A stretch of DNA of 64,000 bases from Auanema rhodensis (GCA_964057225.1 OZ059894.1:11852131-11916130), one strand, 5' to 3'; positions 1 through 10,414 are shown, counted from the first letter of the stretch. A program made the numbers and translations. Notes: a model not told the origin generated them from the sequence alone.

Positions 1-592
1 CCTTATAATTTTTATCATAATGTTCCTTATACGGAACGCTCAATGAAACTTGCTTCCAGAAAAATTTCTTTCTATTTTTTCTTCATATGTACGTAGATAC
101 TATAGAGAACTATGATAGAAAACTTTAACATTCACGAAATCATCATTTCTCATTACGCTACGGAGGTTTAAAAAGCTGTGTTTTACCTTATAATAGACCG
201 GAAAACCCTTGTGTTAAAACTGGACCGTTTTTACACATATAAAAATGTCCCGTATTCGGGACCCTAATGTAACTTTTGATTCCCTATATTTTTTTTCATG
301 AAATTTACAATCTACTGTAGAAAGAAGAATTATTTTTATAAAAACTGTAAATTTTTGAAAAATGAAAACAAAACGAAAACAAAAACAACTTTTTTTTGAA
401 CATTTTCTCACACAAGGGTCCCCCCTTACCTACTTTTTTTCTCATTACTCGTTTCAACCTCATCCGATCACTCTGCAAACATGTTTAATCGTTCTAACTT
501 GTTGAAATACGTCTTAAAAGTCTAAACAACATGCATATGCATAATAGAAACCACCCGAATAGGCCCCCACGCACTAAACGAGATATATACAT

Positions 593-735
593 TACCAGTA
601 TAGTAATAGAACACATATTGAAGATTAATTCGATAAGAACAATTTATTGACGTAGAGAATGTTTGTTCCGAAAAACTACAATATTAAACTATAAAAGTAA
701 CAAAAGCGTAGAGGCAGCAAAGACATGAATAAACA
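593..735 (-). mobile_element. Relic of short U2-targeted element plus U2 target-site fragment
   Basis: Positions 604-644 match the 41-bp U2 duplication that flanks the short element, with five differences, all C-to-T or G-to-A. The bases just left (CCAGTATAG at about 595-603) match the 5' edge of the short element. The bases to the right (TATTGACGTAGAGAATGTTT and on to about 715) match its 3' end, aligned through GACTACAATATTAAA and GGCAGC. The block therefore looks like two successive old insertions sharing a target duplication. It starts about 592 bases into every unit that keeps this region (all except unit 17), so it predates the array's expansion. Confidence 0.75.
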
Positions 736-957
736 TAAATGTAAATACAGAATTACCAGGTAGTACATAAGTATGACAAAAAATTATAAGAAAGCCATGA
801 AAATAGAAGGTTTGTGAACAAATGAGAGGTACATCTTTGATCGTATAGTCATTTCTAAACCGTTCGTATGCTGCAGCATCGTCATAAGCGTCACTCAAGT
901 TGAATTTCCATGTGTACTACACGATTTTCATTCTTATTGTTACATTCTTTCCCTGAG

Positions 958-1145
958 GGAATGGGCCGTTCCCGCCAGCAGTGCAAGAGCGGGTCGACCC
1001 GTGAGGTGGAGCTAGCAAGCCAGCATCTACCTCAAGTCTCAAAAATCGGTTAACCTTATTGTGAACCAATGGAACACATATCGAAGGTTAATTCGATAAG
1101 AACGATTACTACACTTTGATCTTAGCCAAAAGGCCGAGAAGCGAT
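958..1145 (-). ncRNA. U2: U2 spliceosomal snRNA, unit 1
   Basis: U2 snRNA is the RNA core of the U2 snRNP and base-pairs with the intron branch point. Read on the minus strand it starts ATCGCTTCTCGGCC, followed by GGCTAAGATCAAAGTGTAGT, the near-universal U2 5' domain. GUAGUA lies at nt 34-39, the Sm site GATTTTTGAG at about nt 99-108, stem III at nt 113-143 (GAGGT pairing with ACCTC around a CTTG loop) and stem IV at nt 153-175 (CCCGC with GCGGG, loop containing TTGCACTGC), followed by AACGG as in other U2 RNAs. Length 188 nt is standard; the exact 3' end is uncertain by a few bases because a TTCCC-TCA-GGGAA hairpin (949-961) overlaps it. Same direction as the 5S genes. Confidence 0.96.
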
Positions 1146-1240
1146 ACAGCATAGCCATGAGTATCAAAGACATCAAGCAAATGTATCGTACTTGTTACGA
1201 GTGCACTCTCTCATTTGAATATAAAAGTGTGGTTTGACAA
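1146..1240 (-). promoter_or_regulatory. U2 snRNA upstream promoter region (representative)
   Basis: The roughly 95 bases upstream of U2 should hold the proximal sequence element used by snRNA polymerase II promoters, usually centred near -60. The stretch around GCACTCGTAACAAGTACGAT lies at the expected distance, and TTTTATATTC lies near -80. I do not recognise a specific consensus, so placement is by position only. The block is conserved in all units with a U2 5' end and is deleted in the two units carrying truncated Utopia copies and in unit 17. The rest of the U2-5S spacer (to 1588) is AT-rich with no feature I can identify. Confidence 0.4.
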
Positions 1241-1584
1241 TCTTGACTGTACAGGTCATAAATGGCTCATATAAACTGTGGATTTACTCAACTTTTGGAC
1301 TTATTTTTTTCTTATTCGAAGCGCTGCACTTTTTTCTATTCTTTTTATTCAAATACTTGTATATAGTTTTATATGTACGGTTGCAAAGTTTCCGAATATT
1401 TTATATATTTTTATACAATAATTAGGAGAAGGTTAATACAATGAAATCTCCCAACTTTACAGTGTTTGTATTGCTTACAGTATCTAGAACAACCACTCTT
1501 GTAATATTAGAGCACATATCAATCAACAACTTTTTCTAGTTATCAAAGCTTTTTTATTTCTTCAAGATATTTCAAATAAAATAT

Positions 1585-1588
1585 AAAA
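1585..1588 (-). terminator. Pol III T-run terminator of 5S (representative)
   Basis: Four T residues on the minus strand directly after the 5S 3' end, with a second TTTT five bases on (TTTTATATTTTATTTG). The same run follows every 5S copy in the window. Confidence 0.8.
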
Positions 1589-1706
1589 GCTTACGACACC
1601 CGGGATTCCCAAGCCGTCTCCGATCCAAGTACTAACCGGGCCCAACGTTGCTTGACTTGCCAGATCGGACGGGATGGCGTACTTTCAACGTGGTATGGTC
1701 GTAAGC
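1589..1706 (-). rRNA. 5S: 5S rRNA, unit 1 first copy
   Basis: Large-subunit 5S rRNA, transcribed by RNA polymerase III. Minus strand starts GCTTACGACCATACCACGTT and ends GGGTGTCGTAAGC, so the two ends pair as helix I. The internal promoter blocks are visible: box A around GTCAAGCAACG (nt 51-61) and box C around ACTTGGATCGGAGACGGC (nt 77-94). Length 118 nt, against 119-120 usually. TTTT follows directly (1585-1588) as a Pol III terminator. The core matches nematode 5S closely from memory. Confidence 0.98.
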
Positions 1707-1948
1707 AATGTTATATTCTTCATTATCAGTTATATCACTCTAAATCTTGTTGTTAATAGTTAGGACCACAAAGAAAACAACAGGAACAGTAACAAATGAA
1801 ATGCCCAAACTTTACAGTGTTCGAGTTATTTACAGTATCTAAGACTACCTCTGTCGTGTTATTAGAGCAAACATTCGATTAACAACAACTTTTTTTTAGT
1901 TATCAAAGCTTTTTTATTTCTTCAAAAAATTTCAAATAAAATATAAAA

Positions 1949-2066
1949 GCTTACGACACCCGGGATTCCCAAGCCGTCTCCGATCCAAGTACTAACCGGG
2001 CCCAACGTTGCTTGACTTGCCAGATCGGACGGGATGGCGTACTTTCAACGTGGTATGGTCGTAAGC
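1949..2066 (-). rRNA. 5S: 5S rRNA, unit 1 second copy
   Basis: Identical 118-nt sequence to the first copy, 360 bp further along, followed by the same T-run. Confidence 0.98.
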
Positions 2067-3416
2067 AATGTCATATTCTTCATTATCAGTTATATCACTC
2101 TAAATCTTGTTGTTAATAGATACGACCACAAAGAAAACAACAGGAACAGTAACAATAACAAAAAAAATTTTTTTTTCACCTATGTGTCTAAAGGTTAGCC
2201 ATGTATCCGTTTATATATATATATATATATATATATCAACAGTAAAAAGTCCAATCAAGAGAGAAATTTTTTCAACACATAGTTGTTTTTTTTTTAAATA
2301 TCATTGTTTTTCCTCATAACTCGGTTTAAACTCGTTCTAACCCGTTGAAATACGTCTAGAAAGTCTTTATAACATGCATATGTATGATAGAACTTCATAT
2401 TTATTGTAATAGAAAATTTTATTTTCAGACGTCTTGGTTAACAATGATATGTTTTACCCCCTTATAATTTTTATCATAATGTTCCTTATACGGAACGCTC
2501 AATGAAACTTGCTTCCAGAAAAATTTCTTTCTATTTTTTCTTCATATGTACGTAGATACTATAGAGAACTATGATAGAAAACTTTAACATTCACGAAATC
2601 ATCATTTCTCATTACGCTACGGAGGTTTAAAAAGCTGTGTTTTACCTTATAATAGACCGGAAAACCCTTGTGTTAAAACTGGACCGTTTTTACACATATA
2701 AAAATGTCCCGTATTCGGGACCCTAATGTAACTTTTGATTCCCTATATTTTTTTTCATGAAATTTACAATCTACTGTAGAAAGAAGAATTATTTTTATAA
2801 AAACTGTAAATTTTTGAAAAATGAAAACAAAACGAAAACAAAAACAACTTTTTTTTGAACATTTTCTCACACAAGGGTCCCCCCTTACCTACTTTTTTTC
2901 TCATTACTCGTTTCAACCTCATCCGATCACTCTGCAAACATGTTTAATCGTTCTAACTTGTTGAAATACGTCTTAAAAGTCTAAACAACATGCATATGCA
3001 TAATAGAAACCACCCGAATAGGCCCCCACGCACTAAACGAGATATATACATTACCAGTATAGTAATAGAACACATATTGAAGATTAATTCGATAAGAACA
3101 ATTTATTGACGTAGAGAATGTTTGTTCCGAAAAACTACAATATTAAACTATAAAAGTAACAAAAGCGTAGAGGCAGCAAAGACATGAATAAACATAAATG
3201 TAAATACAGAATTACCAGGTAGTACATAAGTATGACAAAAAATTATAAGAAAGCCATGAAAATAGAAGGTTTGTGAACAAATGAGAGGTACATCTTTGAT
3301 CGTATAGTCATTTCTAAACCGTTCGTATGCTGCAGCATCGTCATAAGCGTCACTCAAGTTGAATTTCCATGTGTACTACACGATTTTCATTCTTATTGTT
3401 ACATTCTTTCCCTGAG

Positions 3417-3604
3417 GGAATGGGCCGTTCCCGCCAGCAGTGCAAGAGCGGGTCGACCCGTGAGGTGGAGCTAGCAAGCCAGCATCTACCTCAAGTCTCA
3501 AAAATCGGTTAACCTTATTGTGAACCAATGGAACACATATCGAAGGTTAATTCGATAAGAACGATTACTACACTTTGATCTTAGCCAAAAGGCCGAGAAG
3601 CGAT
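3417..3604 (-). ncRNA. U2: U2 snRNA, unit 2
   Basis: Intact copy with GUAGUA, Sm site and stems III and IV present. Confidence 0.95.
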
Positions 3605-4047
3605 ACAGCATAGCCATGAGTATCAAAGACATCAAGCAAATGTATCGTACTTGTTACGAGTGCACTCTCTCATTTGAATATAAAAGTGTGGTTTGACAAT
3701 CTTGACTGTACAGGTCATAAATGGCTCATATAAACTGTGGATTTACTCAACTTTTGGACTTATTTTTTTCTTATTCGAAGCGCTGCACTTTTTTCTATTC
3801 TTTTTATTCAAATACTTGTATATAGTTTTATATGTACGGTTGCAAAGTTTCCGAATATTTTATATATTTTTATACAATAATTAGGAGAAGGTTAATACAA
3901 TGAAATCTCCCAACTTTACAGTGTTTGTATTGCTTACAGTATCTAGAACAACCACTCTTGTAATATTAGAGCACATATCAATCAACAACTTTTTCTAGTT
4001 ATCAAAGCTTTTTTATTTCTTCAAGATATTTCAAATAAAATATAAAA

Positions 4048-4165
4048 GCTTACGACACCCGGGATTCCCAAGCCGTCTCCGATCCAAGTACTAACCGGGC
4101 CCAACGTTGCTTGACTTGCCAGATCGGACGGGATGGCGTACTTTCAACGTGGTATGGTCGTAAGC
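4048..4165 (-). rRNA. 5S: 5S rRNA, unit 2 first copy
   Basis: Full 118 nt with T-run terminator. Confidence 0.97.
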
Positions 4166-4407
4166 AATGTTATATTCTTCATTATCAGTTATATCACTCT
4201 AAATCTTGTTGTTAATAGTTAGGACCACAAAGAAAACAACAGGAACAGTAACAAATGAAATGCCCAAACTTTACAGTGTTCGAGTTATTTACAGTATCTA
4301 AGACTACCTCTGTCGTGTTATTAGAGCAAACATTCGATTAACAACAACTTTTTTTTAGTTATCAAAGCTTTTTTATTTCTTCAAAAAATTTCAAATAAAA
4401 TATAAAA

Positions 4408-4525
4408 GCTTACGACACCCGGGATTCCCAAGCCGTCTCCGATCCAAGTACTAACCGGGCCCAACGTTGCTTGACTTGCCAGATCGGACGGGATGGCGTA
4501 CTTTCAACGTGGTATGGTCGTAAGC
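4408..4525 (-). rRNA. 5S: 5S rRNA, unit 2 second copy
   Basis: Full 118 nt. Confidence 0.97.
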
Positions 4526-4667
4526 AATGTCATATTCTTCATTATCAGTTATATCACTCTAAATCTTGTTGTTAATAGATACGACCACAAAGAAAACAAC
4601 AGGAACAGTAACAATAACAAAAAAAATTTTTTTTTCACCTATGTGTCTAAAGGTTAGCCATGTATCC

Positions 4668-4715
<48 letters not shown>

Positions 4716-5893
4716 ACAGTAAAAAGTCCAATCAAGAGAGAAATTTTTTCAACACATAGTTGTTTTTTTTTTAAATATCATTGTTTTTCCTCATAACTCG
4801 GTTTAAACTCGTTCTAACCCGTTGAAATACGTCTAGAAAGTCTTTATAACATGCATATGTATGATAGAACTTCATATTTATTGTAATAGAAAATTTTATT
4901 TTCAGACGTCTTGGTTAACAATGATATGTTTTACCCCCTTATAATTTTTATCATAATGTTCCTTATACGGAACGCTCAATGAAACTTGCTTCCAGAAAAA
5001 TTTCTTTCTATTTTTTCTTCATATGTACGTAGATACTATAGAGAACTATGATAGAAAACTTTAACATTCACGAAATCATCATTTCTCATTACGCTACGGA
5101 GGTTTAAAAAGCTGTGTTTTACCTTATAATAGACCGGAAAACCCTTGTGTTAAAACTGGACCGTTTTTACACATATAAAAATGTCCCGTATTCGGGACCC
5201 TAATGTAACTTTTGATTCCCTATATTTTTTTTCATGAAATTTACAATCTACTGTAGAAAGAAGAATTATTTTTATAAAAACTGTAAATTTTTGAAAAATG
5301 AAAACAAAACGAAAACAAAAACAACTTTTTTTTGAACATTTTCTCACACAAGGGTCCCCCCTTACCTACTTTTTTTCTCATTACTCGTTTCAACCTCATC
5401 CGATCACTCTGCAAACATGTTTAATCGTTCTAACTTGTTGAAATACGTCTTAAAAGTCTAAACAACATGCATATGCATAATAGAAACCACCCGAATAGGC
5501 CCCCACGCACTAAACGAGATATATACATTACCAGTATAGTAATAGAACACATATTGAAGATTAATTCGATAAGAACAATTTATTGACGTAGAGAATGTTT
5601 GTTCCGAAAAACTACAATATTAAACTATAAAAGTAACAAAAGCGTAGAGGCAGCAAAGACATGAATAAACATAAATGTAAATACAGAATTACCAGGTAGT
5701 ACATAAGTATGACAAAAAATTATAAGAAAGCCATGAAAATAGAAGGTTTGTGAACAAATGAGAGGTACATCTTTGATCGTATAGTCATTTCTAAACCGTT
5801 CGTATGCTGCAGCATCGTCATAAGCGTCACTCAAGTTGAATTTCCATGTGTACTACACGATTTTCATTCTTATTGTTACATTCTTTCCCTGAG

Positions 5894-6081
5894 GGAATGG
5901 GCCGTTCCCGCCAGCAGTGCAAGAGCGGGTCGACCCGTGAGGTGGAGCTAGCAAGCCAGCATCTACCTCAAGTCTCAAAAATCGGTTAACCTTATTGTGA
6001 ACCAATGGAACACATATCGAAGGTTAATTCGATAAGAACGATTACTACACTTTGATCTTAGCCAAAAGGCCGAGAAGCGAT
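5894..6081 (-). ncRNA. U2: U2 snRNA, unit 3
   Basis: Intact 188-nt copy. Confidence 0.95.
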
Positions 6082-6524
6082 ACAGCATAGCCATGAGTAT
6101 CAAAGACATCAAGCAAATGTATCGTACTTGTTACGAGTGCACTCTCTCATTTGAATATAAAAGTGTGGTTTGACAATCTTGACTGTACAGGTCATAAATG
6201 GCTCATATAAACTGTGGATTTACTCAACTTTTGGACTTATTTTTTTCTTATTCGAAGCGCTGCACTTTTTTCTATTCTTTTTATTCAAATACTTGTATAT
6301 AGTTTTATATGTACGGTTGCAAAGTTTCCGAATATTTTATATATTTTTATACAATAATTAGGAGAAGGTTAATACAATGAAATCTCCCAACTTTACAGTG
6401 TTTGTATTGCTTACAGTATCTAGAACAACCACTCTTGTAATATTAGAGCACATATCAATCAACAACTTTTTCTAGTTATCAAAGCTTTTTTATTTCTTCA
6501 AGATATTTCAAATAAAATATAAAA

Positions 6525-6642
6525 GCTTACGACACCCGGGATTCCCAAGCCGTCTCCGATCCAAGTACTAACCGGGCCCAACGTTGCTTGACTTGCCAGA
6601 TCGGACGGGATGGCGTACTTTCAACGTGGTATGGTCGTAAGC
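6525..6642 (-). rRNA. 5S: 5S rRNA, unit 3 first copy
   Basis: Full 118 nt. Confidence 0.97.
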
Positions 6643-6884
6643 AATGTTATATTCTTCATTATCAGTTATATCACTCTAAATCTTGTTGTTAATAGTTAGG
6701 ACCACAAAGAAAACAACAGGAACAGTAACAAATGAAATGCCCAAACTTTACAGTGTTCGAGTTATTTACAGTATCTAAGACTACCTCTGTCGTGTTATTA
6801 GAGCAAACATTCGATTAACAACAACTTTTTTTTAGTTATCAAAGCTTTTTTATTTCTTCAAAAAATTTCAAATAAAATATAAAA

Positions 6885-7002
6885 GCTTACGACACCCGGG
6901 ATTCCCAAGCCGTCTCCGATCCAAGTACTAACCGGGCCCAACGTTGCTTGACTTGCCAGATCGGACGGGATGGCGTACTTTCAACGTGGTATGGTCGTAA
7001 GC
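6885..7002 (-). rRNA. 5S: 5S rRNA, unit 3 second copy
   Basis: Full 118 nt. Confidence 0.97.
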
Positions 7003-7144
7003 AATGTCATATTCTTCATTATCAGTTATATCACTCTAAATCTTGTTGTTAATAGATACGACCACAAAGAAAACAACAGGAACAGTAACAATAACAAAAA
7101 AAATTTTTTTTTCACCTATGTGTCTAAAGGTTAGCCATGTATCC

Positions 7145-7190
<46 letters not shown>

Positions 7191-8368
7191 ACAGTAAAAA
7201 GTCCAATCAAGAGAGAAATTTTTTCAACACATAGTTGTTTTTTTTTTAAATATCATTGTTTTTCCTCATAACTCGGTTTAAACTCGTTCTAACCCGTTGA
7301 AATACGTCTAGAAAGTCTTTATAACATGCATATGTATGATAGAACTTCATATTTATTGTAATAGAAAATTTTATTTTCAGACGTCTTGGTTAACAATGAT
7401 ATGTTTTACCCCCTTATAATTTTTATCATAATGTTCCTTATACGGAACGCTCAATGAAACTTGCTTCCAGAAAAATTTCTTTCTATTTTTTCTTCATATG
7501 TACGTAGATACTATAGAGAACTATGATAGAAAACTTTAACATTCACGAAATCATCATTTCTCATTACGCTACGGAGGTTTAAAAAGCTGTGTTTTACCTT
7601 ATAATAGACCGGAAAACCCTTGTGTTAAAACTGGACCGTTTTTACACATATAAAAATGTCCCGTATTCGGGACCCTAATGTAACTTTTGATTCCCTATAT
7701 TTTTTTTCATGAAATTTACAATCTACTGTAGAAAGAAGAATTATTTTTATAAAAACTGTAAATTTTTGAAAAATGAAAACAAAACGAAAACAAAAACAAC
7801 TTTTTTTTGAACATTTTCTCACACAAGGGTCCCCCCTTACCTACTTTTTTTCTCATTACTCGTTTCAACCTCATCCGATCACTCTGCAAACATGTTTAAT
7901 CGTTCTAACTTGTTGAAATACGTCTTAAAAGTCTAAACAACATGCATATGCATAATAGAAACCACCCGAATAGGCCCCCACGCACTAAACGAGATATATA
8001 CATTACCAGTATAGTAATAGAACACATATTGAAGATTAATTCGATAAGAACAATTTATTGACGTAGAGAATGTTTGTTCCGAAAAACTACAATATTAAAC
8101 TATAAAAGTAACAAAAGCGTAGAGGCAGCAAAGACATGAATAAACATAAATGTAAATACAGAATTACCAGGTAGTACATAAGTATGACAAAAAATTATAA
8201 GAAAGCCATGAAAATAGAAGGTTTGTGAACAAATGAGAGGTACATCTTTGATCGTATAGTCATTTCTAAACCGTTCGTATGCTGCAGCATCGTCATAAGC
8301 GTCACTCAAGTTGAATTTCCATGTGTACTACACGATTTTCATTCTTATTGTTACATTCTTTCCCTGAG

Positions 8369-8519
8369 GGAATGGGCCGTTCCCGCCAGCAGTGCAAGAG
8401 CGGGTCGACCCGTGAGGTGGAACTAGCAAGCCAGCATCTACCTCAAGTCTCAAAAATCGGTTAACCTTATTGTGAACCAATGGAACACATATCGAAGGTT
8501 AATTCGATAAGAACGATTA
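8369..8519 (-). pseudogene. U2 snRNA 3' fragment, unit 4
   Basis: U2 nt 38-188 only; the 5' end and promoter are gone. It carries a C-to-T change at nt 135 in stem III (plus-strand A at 8422), shared only with unit 16. Confidence 0.93.
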
Positions 8520-8915
8520 ATGGTTTATTGAATAACTAATGTTATGAAACAATAAATAACCAATAAAAAAGAGCCCAGAATCGGGGAGACGGTATTACCA
8601 GTACAACTTAAAACAGCAAGTGATTAAAAAGTACAAAATAAAACACATTACCAACAGAGGCTAAAACGACTCAAGAGTCGGGGGAGTGGGTTAAAAAAAG
8701 TAATGAATAACAAAAAAAATGAATAATAAAGCAGACCAGTGAAAAGTAAATATCAAGTGCCGCTATGATCAAACAATTTGAGTGCCTACGGCAATGGTGT
8801 TAAAAATAAACAACAAAATACATGTACCAATGAAGGTCAGAAAGAGAGAAAGAAAAAAGACAAAAATAAGTAATACAAAAAGTAAAAAATATATTACAAT
8901 CAAATCACAAACAAG

Positions 8916-9716
8916 TCAATGGATAATTTCTTCTTCATACTGCCTTACACCAGAAACATGTTCCACGTAGATATTCCTGGCCCACTTGATGGTATCGGCG
9001 ACGACGAGCTTCTCCATTAGCCGGTTGTAGTGGCTGCTGATCTTGAGTGATCGGAGGGCTTGTACGTTGAGCGGGTCCATAGTTCCAAGCATTCCTACGA
9101 CATACGCTTCTACACTAGTCTTATAACCAAGACATTGGTATTGGCTGGCTATGTCAGCATATTTCCTCTCCTTTATCATACGCGCGGCTATCATGGCTTG
9201 TCGGCGGTTTTCATAGCTCACTGTAACATCAACGATACTACAGTGTTTTGCGTCATGATCGACCACTACTATGTCAGGTCGGAGTGTACTATTAATGCCA
9301 GGAAGAGGCTGGTTAGTGTAAACTTCTCCGTTTTTAGGCTCTGGCAGGGCTTTGATAAGACGGTCCACGATGTTGTTGTGGCGGAGTTGGATTGCTCTCG
9401 TGTGAAAGTGGCAGTGTCCAAGAACATGTGCAGCAGTTTCGTTGGGGTAACTACACCTGCGGCACTGTTTGTTTCCTTCTCCGTGTCTTCTACAGCCATT
9501 GAGCTGGAGAGTATTAAGTCGAGCCTTGTGGATGAATCGCCAATCAGCAAACCGTATGAAATCTCCCTTCGCCATAAAGTGATTGGACGCTTTGTTGAGC
9601 ATTGTGACATCAAAGACTTTCCCTTGATCCGGTTTTTGAAGAAGGATCCGAAGGTCTTTCAGCCATAATGCACGTCGCAGGCTTCTGTGGCATAGTGAAG
9701 GTGTTAACAGTTGGTT
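8916..9716 (-). pseudogene. Utopia-like ORF, C-terminal fragment (CCHC + endonuclease)
   Basis: Codons equivalent to about residue 827 to the stop of the full protein remain open: the CCHC knuckle (CRRC...H...C) and the restriction-like endonuclease with RPDIVVVD and a downstream IVDVTV. The reverse transcriptase is absent. The reading frame runs on into the inverted segment and gives about 28 unrelated N-terminal residues, so the apparent start is not genuine. It ends EEEIIH where the full copy ends EEEIIN. Confidence 0.88.
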
Positions 9717-9718
9717 CA

Positions 9719-10020
9719 GCACTATCCTCCAAACGCCAGTGCTGAACCAATCTACCTGCCAACCAACTACGGCGGACTTGGTCTCTCTCGACTCCAACAC
9801 CTGTCAGACGTCTGTGAAGTCACTCATGCCTACCAACTTTTGAAGTCATCTGATCTTGTAGTAGCTGATATTGCGCATCAAGACTCAATAAAAGTAGCAT
9901 CAAAAAGGATTAAACGTCAAGCCAGTAACGATGAGACAGCTGCATATTACAACGGTTCCGTTGATGGCATTTTCGACACCGAAACATCTGATGTTTCCTC
10001 CATCTGGACTAGAGTAAGAG
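9719..10020 (+). pseudogene. Utopia-like ORF, inverted internal fragment
   Basis: On the plus strand this reads the segment equivalent to about residues 701-801 of the full protein (starting HYPPNASAEP, ending WTRVRV), between the RT and the CCHC knuckle. A GGTTCAGCAC...GTGCTGAACC inverted repeat sits at the inversion junction (about 9713-9748). Confidence 0.88.
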
Positions 10021-10054
10021 TATTTCTTCAAGATATTTCAAATAAAATATAAAA

Positions 10055-10172
10055 GCTTACGACACCCGGGATTCCCAAGCCGTCTCCGATCCAAGTACTA
10101 ACCGGGCCCAACGTTGCTTGACTTGCCAGATCGGACGGGATGGCGTACTTTCAACGTGGTATGGTCGTAAGC
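10055..10172 (-). rRNA. 5S: 5S rRNA, unit 4 first copy
   Basis: Full 118 nt; the truncated retrotransposon ends about 34 bp away in its 3' flank, leaving the T-run intact. Confidence 0.97.
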
Positions 10173-10414
10173 AATGTTATATTCTTCATTATCAGTTATA
10201 TCACTCTAAATCTTGTTGTTAATAGTTAGGACCACAAAGAAAACAACAGGAACAGTAACAAATGAAATGCCCAAACTTTACAGTGTTCGAGTTATTTACA
10301 GTATCTAAGACTACCTCTGTCGTGTTATTAGAGCAAACATTCGATTAACAACAACTTTTTTTTAGTTATCAAAGCTTTTTTATTTCTTCAAAAAATTTCA
10401 AATAAAATATAAAA

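Larger units (their letters stand above)
1441..2158. repeat. 360-bp 5S tandem subrepeat (representative)
   Basis: The 5S gene and both flanks are duplicated head to tail with a 360-bp period: about 1441-1800 and 1801-2158. The genes are identical; the flanks differ in diagnostic sites (TGTTATATTC versus TGTCATATTC; AATAGTTAGGACC versus AATAGATACGACC). All 22 units with 5S genes have this dimer. The 242 bp between the two genes hold no other gene that I can see. Confidence 0.95.
1..2459. repeat. Array unit 1 (plain, 2459 bp)
   Basis: Plain unit of the 5S-U2 tandem array; later units match it almost base for base. Order along the plus strand: AT-rich spacer, relic insertion block (about 593-735), U2 gene, U2 promoter spacer, two 5S genes, then spacer with a TA microsatellite (2212-2236, 25 bp, the shortest in the window). 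The spacer from the second 5S gene to the next U2 (about 1350 bp) holds the TA tract, a T10 tract, two diverged copies of a 60-bp motif (490-549 and 2333-2392), a GTCCCG/CGGGAC hairpin (247-262) and the relic; no convincing gene is seen there. Confidence 0.97.
2460..4936. repeat. Array unit 2 (plain, 2477 bp)
   Basis: Differs from unit 1 mainly by a longer TA tract (4671-4713, 43 bp). Confidence 0.96.
4937..7411. repeat. Array unit 3 (plain, 2475 bp)
   Basis: TA tract at 7148-7188 (41 bp). Confidence 0.96.
8520..10020 (-). mobile_element. 5'-truncated, 5'-inverted Utopia-like retrotransposon
   Basis: A 3' segment (8520-9716, minus strand) matches the 3' end of the full element at 57446 onward, including the 3' UTR and about the last 266 codons. 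An upstream segment (about 9719-10020) follows in the opposite orientation. The segments come from nearly adjacent parts of the element, with roughly 25 codons lost between them, as expected from twin priming. The right end joins the 5S 3' flank with a 2-base (TA) overlap instead of returning to U2, so the insertion deleted about 446 bp of target. The 3' UTR differs from the full copy by several small indels, so this comes from a related but not identical source. Confidence 0.9.

Noticed and set aside
214-411. 65-codon minus-strand ORF repeated in nearly every unit
   Set aside because: Low-complexity translation of AT-rich spacer. Its conservation equals that of all surrounding noncoding bases, so array homogenisation explains it.
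360-470. Possible spliced-leader RNA on the minus strand (AAAGTAGGTAAGG donor-like site near 430)
   Set aside because: No SL exon similarity, no believable Sm site followed by a hairpin, and no promoter at the right distance.
689-898. 69-codon minus-strand ORF repeated in every unit with U2
   Set aside because: Lies between the relic block and U2, overlaps the relic and resembles no known protein.
1234-1425. 63-codon plus-strand ORF, hydrophobic and Phe-rich
   Set aside because: It is antisense to the region upstream of U2, and T-rich DNA gives Phe/Leu-rich frames by chance.
2107-2319. 61- to 76-codon plus-strand ORF with (Tyr-Ile)n
   Set aside because: The frame reads through the TA microsatellite, and its length and C-terminus change with tract length.
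2425-2431. Nematode-like 3' splice site TTTTCAG on the plus strand
   Set aside because: Followed by no open frame longer than a few codons; T-rich spacer yields such matches by chance.
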